In this document: piece after piece, positions 23,074-34,329 of the stretch
How the letters are laid out: the number at the start of each line of letters is the position of its first letter
Position numbering within the stretch: the first letter of the stretch is position 1
DNA from: Isoetes taiwanensis
Lineage: Eukaryota > Streptophyta > Lycopodiopsida > Isoetales > Isoetaceae
Assembly (NCBI GenBank): GCA_021234155.1
Contig: JAJEKV010000014.1
Span: 21,343,513-21,407,512, forward strand
Reading direction: 5' to 3'
Length of the DNA stretch: 64,000 nucleotides
The notes under the pieces: generated by a model
Seen by the model: the letters and a program-made list of their open reading frames with translations, nothing else
What the model was told of the DNA's origin: nothing
Databases searched by the model: none
Translations under genes and position numbers: made by a program

Positions 23074-24829
23074 AACTCATAACATCAGTTTTATTAGCAA
23101 TCCTTAACTCAAGTCCCAACCCTTAAAGCGACATTGCTAACAACTGCTTTTGACCACGCCAATAGCTTTCCATTGAGCTCTAACGCATTCAATTCTCGAC
23201 TAGAAGTCAGAAATTCCATGAATGAAGTAGTCGAAGATTAAGAATTTTTCGCAACCCCAAGACACACTTAGTTTGAATTCCACGCTCATTACCAATTAAA
23301 ACCTTTCCTCCCCCGGAGAAAATGAGCCATTCAAGCACACCCTTGCTTAGAAAGGACACTTAACTGGATATTTATAGAACAACTCTATACGCTCAGATTT
23401 GTAGAAGCCCATATCACACCACCCAGTGCAATTTCATAACCATTAGTGCAATTTGACAACCATTCTCCCTCCCCCGCTTGGGAGAGCAATGGACAACATG
23501 CGCCTAATTAAGTTTCCATAATGAACTCTAATTGTCTACACCCACAATTAATTGTACCACAATTCAATTACGAACACATCATTATGGTTTAAAGCAAGAT
23601 TACCGAGTTGTTCATAATTATTCAAGCATTGCTTGAATCTTTTGAACCAAAAATGTCTTGGTTCAACCATTGCTTAATAAAAGCCAACATAGAATTACAC
23701 AATACCTTGCACAATCTATCAGCATACAAATGCATCATCTACTCTTACACCTGCTGTAGAGAGTATCAAATTTCCAAGATATGCAATGAATAGATTATGG
23801 AAACAAGATCATACATCAAAAACTTGAAATACCAGCACTCCATATACCCACCACAAAAAACTTCTAGCTAGCAAAGCACCAAAATAAGATTTGTAATATC
23901 CATGGCTGCGTGATTATGATGGAGTAGTAGAGCAAGAACACGGCATCGGCTACTGCGGGCACTTGATCCTAGCTGAAACAACGAAAAGGGGAAACTAACA
24001 AATGTGGGTTTATATAGAGAGAGTTAGGTTAGTATATAAAGTAGGTACAAATATATAAAGGTAACTTTAATATATCACGGGCCTTATATCCCTCCAACGT
24101 GACTTGATATTTAGTCCTCGTGATGTAAGGAGACATGCAACATGGGATGAGTCATAATACGACGAGTCAAACCATTATAAATTGGTTTCTCTCGGAAACA
24201 AAAACTCGAACTAGTATAGATGGAGCCATGTAGCTATCCTCATCTCATATTCACACAGATGGGTGCTTGTATCATTCCTCAAAAAATAAAAATAAAAATG
24301 CAAACTAGAAATTACAAGCAATTTAAAACAAAATGGAAGTTGGGTCGCCGTTTTGAATGCGGTGTCGCCACGTGCCATGTCTGTACAACGCGAAATGGAA
24401 ATAGGCTCATGCATTCCGCTAAACAGGTCAAAGAACTGGACGAAGCGGTAAAACTCCAATGTTTTCAGCTTAAGCTCTGTTTTGTGCTGAATCTACACCA
24501 AAAGATAAAAGATCTGGCAAAAGATCTATATCAAATGATTTTAGCTCTGTTCTAGTCGATCTTTGTTCTGTTTTAGCTTTGTTTAGCTCTATTAAAATTT
24601 GTTTTAGCTCTTTTCATTGCCAGATCTACACCATAAAATCTGGCAAAAATATCTACACCAGATGATTTTGTTACCTGTGCCAGCTTTTGTGCCGAATCTA
24701 CACCGGATCTATTCTCAGCCGGATCTACACCAAAAGCTCTGGCCGGATCTAAAAAGAGACAAATCTACAATAAAACAACAACGGTTGAAGCTAAAAAACG
24801 GCTCCCAAACTTCCACTTTGTAGAGGAAC
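23074..24829. other. No recognisable gene; GATCTACACC motif cluster
   Basis: 23074-24480 holds no recognisable gene. A TATATAGAGAG-like box lies near 24010. At about 24488-24760 the decamer (G)AATCTACACC/GATCTACACC and the string TTTTAGCTCTGTT recur several times in a loose array. Confidence 0.4.
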
Positions 24830-25041
24830 GGAAATGGGGGCTCCTTTCTGCAACAACGGCATACCCGCTCCCGGCTGCTGCCGGTCGCGGGGCCCCTGCC
24901 GCTGTTGCGGAAAGGGAGCCCCCATGTCCGTATACAAGAATGGCCCCACAGCCTAAATTCCATGGGAGAAACATTTGCCGATGCGTGGCAGCGGGGAGGC
25001 AAATGTTTCCCCCACGGAATTTAGGCCATGGGGCCACTCTT
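24830..25041. repeat. Two adjacent long hairpins
   Basis: Hairpin 1 is 24830-24860 paired with 24898-24929 (arms about 31 bp; key string ATGGGGGCTCC against GGAGCCCCCAT). Hairpin 2 is 24936-24979 paired with 24998-25041 (arms 44 bp with about five mismatches; contains GGCAAATGTTTC against GAAACATTTGCC). The local G/C content is far above the surroundings. They may be foldback or MITE termini or small-RNA hairpins. Confidence 0.85.
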
Positions 25042-26380
25042 ATAACGTGAATGTTAAGCTGTCATTTTTTCTGACGTGTCATCCAGCTGTCGATGACATG
25101 GAAATCTTTATTGAAAAAAATTTGGACGGACCATTTTCTCTTTCTTCCGGCTTCGCGAAGTGGCTATGGCGTTTTGAACGGCGCCAGGCCATTTTCGAAG
25201 GCGCTGGGGTATTTTGAGACATTTTTTGATGGCGCTGCATGAATTTTGACGGCGCTAGAGTGTTGTGGAGATCATCATCGATCCATTTTTATGTTTTTTG
25301 TTAGATTTTCTTGCATGTTGATAAATCTCGCTTGCAGGTGGTGTGGCGACGGCTCTTGCCGAGTTTCTGAGGTTGCCGAGTTCTACAGTTTCTTGACGAG
25401 TTCTGGAGTTTTGTTCTGGTGTTTCAATAGATTTTTCTCGAGTTTTTGAGCTTCTTTTCTGATTTTTTGAGCTTCTTTGCAAGTTTTCCAGCTTCTTGTC
25501 TGGGATTTCATACAGAATATAGAGCTAGGTTTGCAGTTGGAACATATTTTTGATCAGTGATTTTACAGCTTTGTTCTGTTTTTTCATCTAGTGACAATTT
25601 TCTGATCTACGGACCTCTTTAACTTGTGTGATCTAGTGTTGATCTGCACTGTTGTAACTCTTGTATCAATGAAATGAAGGTTTTTACTGTAAATTTCAGT
25701 GTGATAACTTGTTTTTGATTGATTTCACTAAGAATGTAAGGTGAAATTTAGAATGCAAAGTAAATAGTTTAGAATGTAAGGTGAAATTTAGAATGTTAGG
25801 TAAAAAGTTTAGAATGTGAGGTAAAAAATTGAGAATGTGTGGTAAAAGGAAAAAACCAATTGAGCCAAACATTCCCTAAAAGAATTAGAGCCACGTGGCA
25901 ATACAGCAGTGGTGGAGAGGTTAGAAAAAATGACAGTTTACATTTACGTTCCTCTATACAAGAATTTGGATGAAACCAGTGAGATTGAAACTGAATATTA
26001 TGCCTAGAAACCCGAAACTCAAATAAATTGAAAACTTTCAGTTGCAGCTAAAATTGTAGGAACTTTAACCCTTAGGTACCATATTAGATAGATAGTATTT
26101 TAGGTACCATATTAGAAGGAATTTCCAGCAGGGTTGAGTCTATGTATCAAGTCTTTAAATTAATATTATCTATCTAGGCCAATCTATCAAGCATGGATGA
26201 ACATTTGGGGGCATGAGTTTTATATGGGGTTTGCACTATTTCAGATTCCAGCCTGAATTAGAAAAGACAAAGCACCAATGGAAGCGGCAAGGGTATGATC
26301 GTTACAACACGGAATGGTAAGTTTACACGCGAGAGCAGAATCAAGAAGAAGCAGCGTCACGCCGAAGCAAAAAACCAGCC
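25042..26380. other. No recognisable gene; short GAATGTAAGGT repeats
   Basis: At 25735-25850 the unit TTTAGAATGTAAGGTGAAAT is repeated about five times with drift. The sequence at about 25910-25955, read on the minus strand (GAACGTAAATGTAAACTGTC), resembles 25045-25070 (AACGTGAATGTTAAGCTGTC). The hairpins above and this site may therefore be the two ends of one about 1.1-kb inverted-end element. Confidence 0.4.
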
Positions 26381-26573
26381 ATGGCTATGGCTATGGCTAG
26401 GGCTATGGCTGATTCTGAACTGAGCCAGCCCCTTGTCCCGTCGTCGCATATTGTCGATTCCATGGCCGCCTCCAATCCTCAGACTCCCGGAGATTCTTTC
26501 CGCATCGATAGTGCTCGCCTTCTTACCAGAGGCCTCCTTCCTTCCAGGCATCTTTTCTTTCCCTTTCTTCTCC
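26381..26573 (+). CDS. Possible upstream exon beginning ATGGCTATGGCT
   Basis: A frame opening with a small ATGGCT repeat (MAMAMARAMADSELSQPL) lies about 400 bp upstream of the membrane-protein ORF. A GT near 26574 and the ATAAAACAG acceptor at about 26941-26950 could make an intron between them, but the downstream ORF has its own plausible start. I cannot decide whether this is coding, 5' leader or unrelated. Confidence 0.25.
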
Positions 26574-26956
26574 TCTGTTTTATGTTATGCAGCATTAAAT
26601 ATCACAATCTTTCCTCCAAATACTGTTTCGAAATGTGGATTTATCAGATTACTTAAAAAAAGATTTGAGGTTTCTAGTTTATCATTTGGATTGCTTTAAA
26701 ATTCGATTGAGTCTGGCATCTAGATGTATTGCTGGATTCAGCTAAAAGATTTACGTAGAAAGAAAGAGTTTGAGGTTCTGAATTGTTTGAACGTTATGAT
26801 GCAAGCTCGTAATTCGTTAAAGAATGATATTAGGTCTTCAAGCTTATGGTTTTGGATCCTCAAAAGAATCTGGCAAAATTTAGGTCTCTGTGATGCGCGA
26901 TACATCACTAGCAACGTATATTTGAGGCTGATTCGGATATGTTATAAAACAGGGAT

Positions 26957-27514
26957 ATGGCTGGGACGGATCCAACAGATAAAAAGACAGTTTTAGATGA
27001 ATCCAGCACTCAAGTTCATGTGACAACATTGGATGCAGTAGTGAGTGTAAATTCCTTTTTTACAGTGGCAGTATTTGTAGGGCTTTCCCTTACAACATCA
27101 AACAAGGTACAGCCACTGCCAGGTATTCCTGAACAATGTGCAGCATCAGAAGATGCAGTAAAAACGCTTCTGGTTTCAGAAGTAGTATCATTTAGCTGCT
27201 TTTTGTTTTCAAGCCTAGTTGCACAGGGTCTTAAGCTCTTCATAGTATTTAGCAACTCTAAAGATCGAGAAGAAGCCCATTCTGCTAGGATCAACAACAG
27301 ATTTTTGCGGTTTGGTGTGATGGCATCTGCATGTGGATCTATTATGGGAAGTTTGCTTCTGATGATCTCAATTTTGGACATAATAAGGCTTCGGCTTGGA
27401 AACTTAAGCTGTTACCATGGCTGGGCCATCCGAGCTGCCATACCTCTCATATTTCTGGTCTCATCTGGCATTACAGTATTCCTGTCCTCTGTTTTCTATG
27501 CTTTCCTTCACTAA
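26957..27514 (+). CDS. Four-helix plant membrane protein (MEE60-like, tentative)
   Basis: The intact 185-residue ORF has no transposon features, making it the best host-gene candidate in the window. Hydrophobic segments lie at about residues 29-46, 72-97, 119-144 and 157-183, separated by polar loops. The N-terminus (STQVHVTTLDAVVSVNSFFT) is hydrophilic and then enters helix 1 without a signal peptide. The layout reminds me of the small plant membrane family that includes Arabidopsis MEE60, but this is from memory and tentative. The start at 26957 is chosen because it gives a complete protein; an AG acceptor just upstream leaves a spliced leader possible. Its 3' end is tandemly triplicated (see 27482-27640). 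Function unknown. Confidence 0.55.
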   Translation: MAGTDPTDKKTVLDESSTQVHVTTLDAVVSVNSFFTVAVFVGLSLTTSNKVQPLPGIPEQCAASEDAVKTLLVSEVVSFSCFLFSSLVAQGLKLFIVFSNSKDREEAHSARINNRFLRFGVMASACGSIMGSLLLMISILDIIRLRLGNLSCYHGWAIRAAIPLIFLVSSGITVFLSSVFYAFLH

Positions 27515-27640
27515 ATTCTGCTCATCCCTGCTTGTTCCTGTCCTCTGTTGTCTATGCTTTTCTTCACTGATTTCTGCTTTTTCTGTCCTCTGTTTTCTAT
27601 ACTTTCCTTCACTGATTTCTGCACAGCCCTGCTTTTTAGT
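27482..27640 (+). repeat. Tandem triplication of the gene's 3' end including the stop codon
   Basis: CTGTCCTCTGTTTTCTATGC and the following CTTTCCTTCACT (coding LSSVFYAFLH and then stop) starts at 27482 and recurs at 27538 and 27583, 56 and 45 bp apart. Each copy retains the codons for the decapeptide and a stop (TAA in the first, TGA in the others). Only the first is in the gene's reading frame; the others are downstream. Confidence 0.9.
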
Positions 27641-28870
27641 TGAAAATTTGGGTCTATATCAGGCCTGTAATAGTAGTCCGGAAGAACTTAGAAAAAAAAA
27701 ATAAGAACTCGGATAAATTAATAACTTCTGCCCCAAATAAAACAAAAACAGCGTATCGAATCTTGTATTTTGAATTGTATGTTGGATTCTTTCAAATCTT
27801 GCATGTTGGATCCTTTCAAATGTGTAATATATATTTATTTGTCTGCAGATATTAATTTTTTTTTTTGGTTTTAAATTTATAAATTTACTCCCTAGGTTTA
27901 AAGGTTTTTATTGGGATATTTACTTGCAACGGTGGTTGAAGGGGATTTATCCATTCCCTCAGATTTTGATGATGGTTGGAGCGGGTTTAACATGTAGGCG
28001 ACAATAACACACATTCTAGTTGAAGTTGTGTTTTTGGAAGGGTAGTTGAAGTTGTGTTTTTGGAAGGGGGAGCAAAGAGTTAATGGGAGAAACTTGCCTT
28101 GGCGGCACTGCCGAGAGTGGTGGTAGCCGCGAGTGGCAAGTTTCTCCCAGAAACTCCCTGCGATTGGAGTTTCCTTCCGTAACCTACTGAACCCTGAAGT
28201 TTCCCGAGTCTGAATTGCTGTGAGGTTGCAAGGAGTTGGATCGCAAAAAGCTTTGGAAGATAGCAATGTAGGGGCGATCTGGTAAGATCTGGCCAAGCTT
28301 TTAGCTCAAGAATTTCGAAAGACATTCTAATTGTTGTTTCTCATCCCAAACTCATGTCGTTTCTTGATTTTTGGCGGAAGGTCAACCATGGCTAGGGTAG
28401 GGAGATGAAGCGTATCTTGTTGCTGAGGACTCTCGAATGAGACGCAGCTAGGTAGGATTAAGAAAAGCTAGAACAGAGCTTGCAGAACAAAGCTTCCAGA
28501 GAATAGAGCTTCTAGAACGAAGCTTGTGAAGTTGCGCTTGCACAAGGCATCAAATGTGTGCATAGAGACTCGAAATCAGAGATTTTCGTTTGAAAATAGC
28601 AGGACCTGAAACAGTTCGCTTGCATTGCCCTTCATCGCACAACAGAACCAGAGAATCCAAAATCTTGATTCCTAAGAAAAATCCTGATAGCGCCACCAGA
28701 TCGCCCCCAGAAACTTCCACCCTAAAATTACCTTAAAAAACAAGGTGTTGCGCATGAGGGGTTGCCCCTCGGTGGCCTGAGAGTGTGTTTTTGTAGAAAA
28801 TAGGTTTGTTCAAGTTTGATCAATCTTTGGGTTGCTTGTTCTGTATTATAGAGCTTAATAGATAATGCGC
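27641..28870. other. Non-coding interval with a 15-bp perfect hairpin
   Basis: TGGGAGAAACTTGCC at 28084-28098 pairs perfectly with 28135-28149, over a 36-nt loop. The same arm sequence, with one insertion, occurs in hairpin 2 at 24936-25041. AGTTGAAGTTGTGTTTTTGG is repeated in tandem at about 28017-28060. AAGCTT-containing strings cluster at 28470-28540. The gypsy 3' LTR expected here was not recognised. Confidence 0.5.
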
Positions 28871-28890
28871 TTTGCCTTGGTTGTATGGTG

Positions 28891-30536
28891 CTACGAGGGG
28901 CATGCTATGTGCATGACATTTTTGGAGACATCACACATGTTACATAAGTCTGCAGGATTAGGAGTGTGTATCTTTAGAAGACTTACGTGGAAAATTCTAT
29001 GGATTTTCAAGTGTGCTGGTAAGTTCAACATCTTGGAGCAAGCTTCTTGCAATTGCCGATGCAGAGGTTCGCTTGTTTGACCGTTATCTTCAGCCAAACG
29101 TTGTCCTCTACTTGAAACTCTGTTACTGTTATGTGCTTGGCCATTATGCTTTTCTGCCGGCTTCTTGCTGCTAGGAGATATCTTTTGACTTCTTCAACCA
29201 ACTGTTGCATGTCGGCTAGCATCTATTGAGAAACTTCTACCATGGATATCGGGTTGTGCCATGCATCTGGAGTCAAGCATTTGTAGCCATAATTGATCAT
29301 TAATGGCGACATTTGAGATGACTCCTGCTTGGTGCTATTATATGCGAATTCTACCAAATGGATGTAGTCATCCCACTTCACCTGCTTGTTCCAGACATAG
29401 TTTCTCAACATGTCTTCTAATATCCAGTTGGTGCGCTTTGTCTACCCATCTGTTTGAGGATGATACGTTGTGCTCATGGACAACTTCGTCTGGATGGTAT
29501 TGAAGAGATCCTTCTGAAACATGCTTATGAACTTGGGGACATTATCAGAGATAATTTTCCTTGACATTCCATGGAGTCTGAAGATCTCCTTTGTGAATGG
29601 CACGACATTGTCTAGTGCCGTGTCGGTGGTTCGACATGGTACAAAATGCGCTATATTTGATAACTTGTCGACCACGACCATTAGGCATCTTTTTCCCTTA
29701 TAGTTTTGGTCTATTATGAAGTCTATGCTTATTACCTCCCACTTGGCATTTGGCACTGACAAGGGTTCTAGCGCTCCTGGTATTCAAAGATGTTCTGCTT
29801 TTGTTTGTTGACATAGCTAACACTTGCAAATATATCTTGCTATCTGTTTCTTCATGTCGGGCCAATAATAGCTACTTCGTATCTTGAAGTAGGTTTTCAT
29901 GAACCCTGCATGGCCGGCTATTGGGATCAATTTTCTAACTCCAGGTGACTCTGGCACGCACAATTTATTCTTATACAACATACTTCCTTCTTAAAGTGTT
30001 TGAAGATCTCCCTTTCTTTGTCCATCCTTGCCTCTTTGAAAGGCTTTCCCATACTTCCCTGAAGTCCTTGTCTATTGGCAATGTTTCTTCTATCTTCTTG
30101 CCAAACTCACTAGTGAGTGTTGATATGTCATTGCAATGGACTCTCGTTGTCAAAGGGTGCCTTGAGAGAGCGCCCACAGCCACGTTAAGCTTCCCTGGTT
30201 TGTACATTATATCGAACTTATACTCTTCCAGGAACTCCATCCATCTCCTCTGCCTTAGATTGAGTTGTAGTTGGGTGAAGATGTATTGGAGACTTTGGTG
30301 GCCTATTTCAAGCTGGGACTTCTTTCCCAACAAATAGTGTCTCTAAATCTTTAATGCTCTTACAACTTCTAGCAGTTCCTGATCATGGGTTGGGTAGCGC
30401 ATCTCAGCTCGTTCATTTTCCTAGAATTATACGCCACAATCCCTTCTTCTTGCCTTAGGACTATTCGTGTTACAATTTTGCTAGTGTCGGTTGCAACCAA
30501 CTTATCTTTCTCTAGAACTGGTAGTGTTAAGACATG
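28891..30536 (-). pseudogene. Ty3/gypsy pol, 3' half: RNase H and integrase
   Basis: Reading down from 30536 on the minus strand, the order is as follows. The RNase H start reads VLTLPVLEKDKLVATDTS. The RNase H end is at 30333-29971 (RQRRWMEFLEEYKFDIMYKPGKLN, ALSRHP). The integrase core is at 29762-29442 (WEVISIDFI, FVPC, ISDNVPKFIS, TTYHPQTDG). Next comes WDDYIHLVEFAYNST (29411-29223), and finally LPAHLKIHRIFHVSLLK (28990-28940). These are classic gypsy signatures, spread over several frames with stops (for example at 30365), so it is defective. No chromodomain is visible after HVSLLK. Its upstream half continues at 41392, on the other side of the inserted hAT. Confidence 0.95.
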
Positions 30537-30544
30537 CGCGGTTG
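30537..30544. repeat. hAT target-site duplication, left (CGCGGTTG)
   Basis: CGCGGTTG directly precedes CAGGGATAGG and is repeated exactly at 41384-41391 right after the opposite terminus. Eight-base duplications are diagnostic of hAT transposition. Confidence 0.95.
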
Positions 30545-30664
30545 CAGGGATAGGTTCAATACTGTATACGTTTTATACGTAATATATATTTTTCGAAAGA
30601 TACGGCACAAATTTGACGTTTAATACGTCAAAAATACGTCCAAAAACATTTCCAGCGTCGAAAA

Positions 30665-31090
30665 ATTTTCGCGTAAGCGAAAACAACAGTTTCGCTTACG
30701 CGAAGTTTGTTTCGCGTAAGCGAAACAGCTGACTTCGCTTACGCAAAGCAAAAAAAATTTCGTGTAAGCGAAATTAACTGTTTCGCTTACGGGAAAGAAA
30801 CTTCGTTACTCACCCGTCCGCCACTGGAAACACCACTGTGGATGCTTCCGGTCCGACTTACATGTGTTAAGCATGCCGCCAGCGTTCATCCTGAGCTAGG
30901 ATCAAACTCTCCATGGGATTCATAGTTATTACTTAGAGCTTCCTTCTTCGTGGACAAAGCTTCGTGTAAGCGAAACTGTTGTTTTCGCTTACGCGAACTT
31001 TTTTAAACTTCGCGTAAGCGAAAACAGCAGTTTCGCTTACGCGAAAGAAGCTTCGTGTAAGCGAAATAGTTGTTTTCGCTTACGCGAAAT
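30665..31090. repeat. Left subterminal array of TTCGCGTAAGCGAA hairpins
   Basis: The motif TTTCGCGTAAGCGAAA and its inverse TTTCGCTTACGCGAA alternate, usually separated by 6-8 nt, forming a series of perfect or near-perfect hairpins. The array is split at 30805-30960 by chloroplast rDNA. hAT transposases bind repeated subterminal motifs (AAACGG in maize Ac), so these are likely the transposase sites of this family. Confidence 0.9.
30805..30960 (-). rRNA. Chloroplast 16S rDNA 5'-end fragment (NUPT)
   Basis: On the minus strand the sequence reads the start of plastid 16S rRNA and its leader. CTCCATGGGATTCATAG, ATCCTGAGCTAGGATC, GCCGCCAGCGTTCATC, CATGTGTTAAGCATGCCG and GTTACTCACCCGTCCGCC are visible on the plus strand and correspond to the well-known 5' domain in antisense. 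It carries substitutions (for example GAGCTAGG where plastids have GAGCCAGG) and a small insertion near 30838. It is a non-functional nuclear insertion of about 156 bp, placed inside the hAT terminal array. Confidence 0.9.
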
Positions 31091-31451
31091 ATTGCAAAGC
31101 AATTTAGGGCATTTTGTTGTGGGAAAAAAAGTTTTTGCGCCACTGTTTGGTCTATTTTGTGCAGGTGAATTATTATATATAAGAAAAACATGTCTAGCCC
31201 TAGAATTCGCCTCGAACATTGACTACCAAGTCAAGTCCACATACTCCTTGGGAAACGGTCAGCCTTTGAGGTGTGGGTTTCGCGTCCGGGGCCTGACGCC
31301 GGAATTGTGAAGTGAGATTACTCCTTCACAGAGTTTTCCGACCTAGCGTTGCTACCCTGTTCCTTAGAGACCTATAGGTTCCTGTCCTTCCCTCCTTACG
31401 TTCGAACGGGACGCTGATGTAACATATGCGTAGTGAGCTTGCTCCTTCGCA

Positions 31452-31461
31452 TATATAGACG
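31452..31461 (+). promoter_or_regulatory. Putative TATA box of the hAT transposase
   Basis: CATATATAGACG lies about 90 bp before the ATG at 31544, a spacing that suits a core promoter with a leader of about 60 nt. Two small hairpins of similar design (GTGAAG...CTTCAC and TATGCG...CGCATA) lie just upstream. Confidence 0.5.
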
Positions 31462-31543
31462 TCGGCCTTTAGTTCGGACGATTAAGGAGTCTTTACCCTT
31501 TACCATAGCAGAGCAGAGACAGTAATTTTAGATAGCAGCAGGG

Positions 31544-34190
31544 ATGGCAGCTGGTCATGCATCTACATCAGGCGCCGCAGCTGGCCATGCATCTACATCC
31601 GGTGCCGCTGGCGGTCATGCATCATCGTCTAGGGGTGCGCGGCCATCGCGAGGCCATGGCAGGGCCACAGGGGTTGCAACAGCACGTAGAAGAATTATAT
31701 GTCGAAATACTGATGGTTGAAAGAGAGGTCCTGAGTGGGGATTTGTGAAGGAATTTGGTCAGAATGAGTGGCAATGCGTATTTTGTGGGTACACGTCAAT
31801 AAATGGATCCGCGACAAGAATACGAGCTCATCTTTTACGGGATCCTAAAATTGGGGTGCAAACTTGTACGGCATCTGCTGACATACGACAAGATGCACTT
31901 GAAGTGTTGGGTCGAAAAAAGAATAGCAGCAGAAGAACACAGCCAAGGGATAGCCAAGGACCTTCACCATGCCAAGAAGAAGAGATCAATTACACCACTC
32001 CTCCTGCAGGGCCAATGTACCAACCAGAGGGTGGACTAGGGTCGATAGGAGGGTTAAGTACGGGCGAAAAAAGAATGGCAGAGACAATTGAGATTGTGGA
32101 AAGACAGACTAAGCAACAGAGGGTTGACCAGTGCTTAACATCAGAGCAACTGAAGAAGACGCAATTGAAGGTTGTAGAGGCATTTTTATATGCCGGGTTG
32201 TCTCCACATATTTTGGAGCACAAAGCAATGAAAGAAGCCTTCCAGGAAGTTGCCAAAGCAGGGCCGGCTTTTAGATTGCCTTCATACAAACATGCCAATA
32301 ACAAAATGGTGGATGAAATACACGGGAAAATGGTCGAGAGGATGGAAATGAAGTTGTGTCGTGTTACTGAAGCCAGGCCAGCCTCACTAGTGACTAATGG
32401 TTGGAGCAACGTAAACAAGGACCATCTTATAAATTTCATGATTGTGTATCCAGGGGGGCGAAGTATTCTTGAAAACCGTAGAAACCAAAACTGACCAAGT
32501 CACAGGAGATTGGATTTTTCAGAAAACAAAGGGTGTGATAGAGAGTTGTGGACCGAAGAGAATATTTCATGTCGTAATGGACGACGCGTCTAATTGTAAG
32601 TTAGCGGGTGAATTGTTGGAGTCTGAATTTCCAGGATTGCACGCGACCAGCTGCCAATGCCATTGCCTAAACTTATTGCTCAAGGACTGGTTTTCACAGC
32701 ACACTTGGTTCAAAGATCCCATTCAAAAGGCCCGTCGTCTCGTGAAATTCATCACAAAGAAGCCGGCAATTTACGCCATATACAAGTCATTGCGTCAGAA
32801 GGCCCTAGCACTCATGAGTCCTGGCCAGACTCGGTTTGGTTCCAATTACATTTGTCTTGAAAGAGTGCTTAGGTGTTGCGACTCGATTGTCTCGACCTTT
32901 AACCATACAGAGTGTTTTGAGTGGGAGATGAGGCAGAAGGGAAAAAATGCATTCAAAACACCGGCAGCAAGCTACCGCCCTTCGAGAAATGCTTGGGCGG
33001 GAGACATTTTGGAGAGGCGTAAAGAATGTTGTCAAGTGCATGCAACCTATTTGTCATGCCATCAAAACCCTTGATTCTTCGAAGGCAAGCACTGGAAAGG
33101 TCTGGAGGTGCTGGCACTCCATTCAATCCTTTCTAGAACGTGATGGCCCCAATGCACCCTTTGACAATGCCAAGCGCGCAGCACTGCTTAGAGACTTTAA
33201 TGAACGATGGAAGAAGTCCTACAATGATCTTCATGGCGCCGCACATGCATTAGACCCACACAACCACGATATGGACCAGCATACAGATAAAGAAGTGATG
33301 GGTTCATTGAAGAAGGTTGCAAAAATGTTCTACCCTAACAGCTCGGACTACAAACTTTTCATTGCCGAGTTAACTGAATACCAGAACTTGAGTGGAAGGT
33401 GGGCAGATGAAGAGCTTCACGATGCACTGGAGAGTCACAAGGAACCAAATATGGAATCTTATGCATGGTGGCAAGCCCATGGACAGGTTACTGATACGTT
33501 ATAGGCCCTTGCAATGACTATCCTCTCCTTGGTATCCTCCAATAGTGCAAGTGAGAGGAACTGGAGTGCTTATAAGTACATACATAGTGTGACACGAAAT
33601 CGCCTCTTGCATAAGAGGCTGACAAACTTGTATATAACTTCTCAAATTGGCGGCTTTTGAATCGCAACAGTGGTGCAGCCGTAGTTGATAAGCTACAGTT
33701 TCCTTTCATGGATGCAGATTCCGAAGTGGAAGAGGACAACTTCGAAGACAGTGAGGACGAGCTGCTCGCTGTAAATGCCGCTAACCATGTTGATGAGGAC
33801 ATTCAACGTACCCATTTTGTTGATGCCGAAGATGATTTAGACAAGAACATGTTCTCGGACGACTCAGACAACAACGAAGATACAGAAGAAGAGGAGTCTG
33901 ATACAGAAAGGCCAGGTCCAAGTAATACATGAGATCTGCTTGAGGACTTAACGGTACGTGACCCAGCAGACTCTCCAATGCCAATGACCCAGACAAACAG
34001 GCAACGTGTCAGAAGAAACACATCTCGAGGACGTTGCAGTAAGGGAAAGGGCCAGAGGAGGTTGAACCTAGGCCAGCAGGCAGAAGAGGACGGAACCCCA
34101 GATGAGGTGATGCCTAGAAAGATGCCTAGACCGTGTATGAGAGGATGTTCAAACTATTGTAACCGTTTTGGTACTATTAATAAAAAGTAA
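31544..34190 (+). pseudogene. hAT transposase (BED finger, DUF659, dimerisation), broken
   Basis: The start is ATG 31544, followed by a Gly/Ala/His/Ser-rich tail with GHASTSGAA repeats. An in-frame TGA at 31718 precedes RGPEWGFVKEFGQNEWQCVFCGY, a BED zinc finger (WQCVFC...RIRAHLL). DUF659 follows (LVTNGWSNVNKDHLINFM and HVVMDDASNCKLAGELLE, HATSCQCHCLNLLLKD). A frameshift occurs at the G6 run near 32455 and another near 32950-32970. A TAG at 33502 interrupts just before SNSASERNWSAYKYIHS, the C-terminal hAT dimerisation domain. A further shift leads to RLLNRNSG and an acidic then basic tail, with TGA at 33930, to 34188. Two frameshifts plus three stops make it inactive unless some are sequencing errors. 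Such enzymes excise and insert the element by recognising its ends. Confidence 0.93.
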
Positions 34191-34329
34191 AGTTTTTTGT
34201 TACAAGTTTTTGTCTTCTATATATTTCGTTACCTTGTTTTATGTTTCTTTCATGCATGAACGTTCAGATCATTTCAACAAATTGTAACTTCGGTCCATGC
34301 TTCATTCATGTATAACATCAGTCGACCTA

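Noticed and set aside
30707-31219. Open frames with repeated RVSE/FAYAK-like peptides
   Set aside because: They translate the TTCGCGTAAGCGAA array and the chloroplast rDNA fragment.
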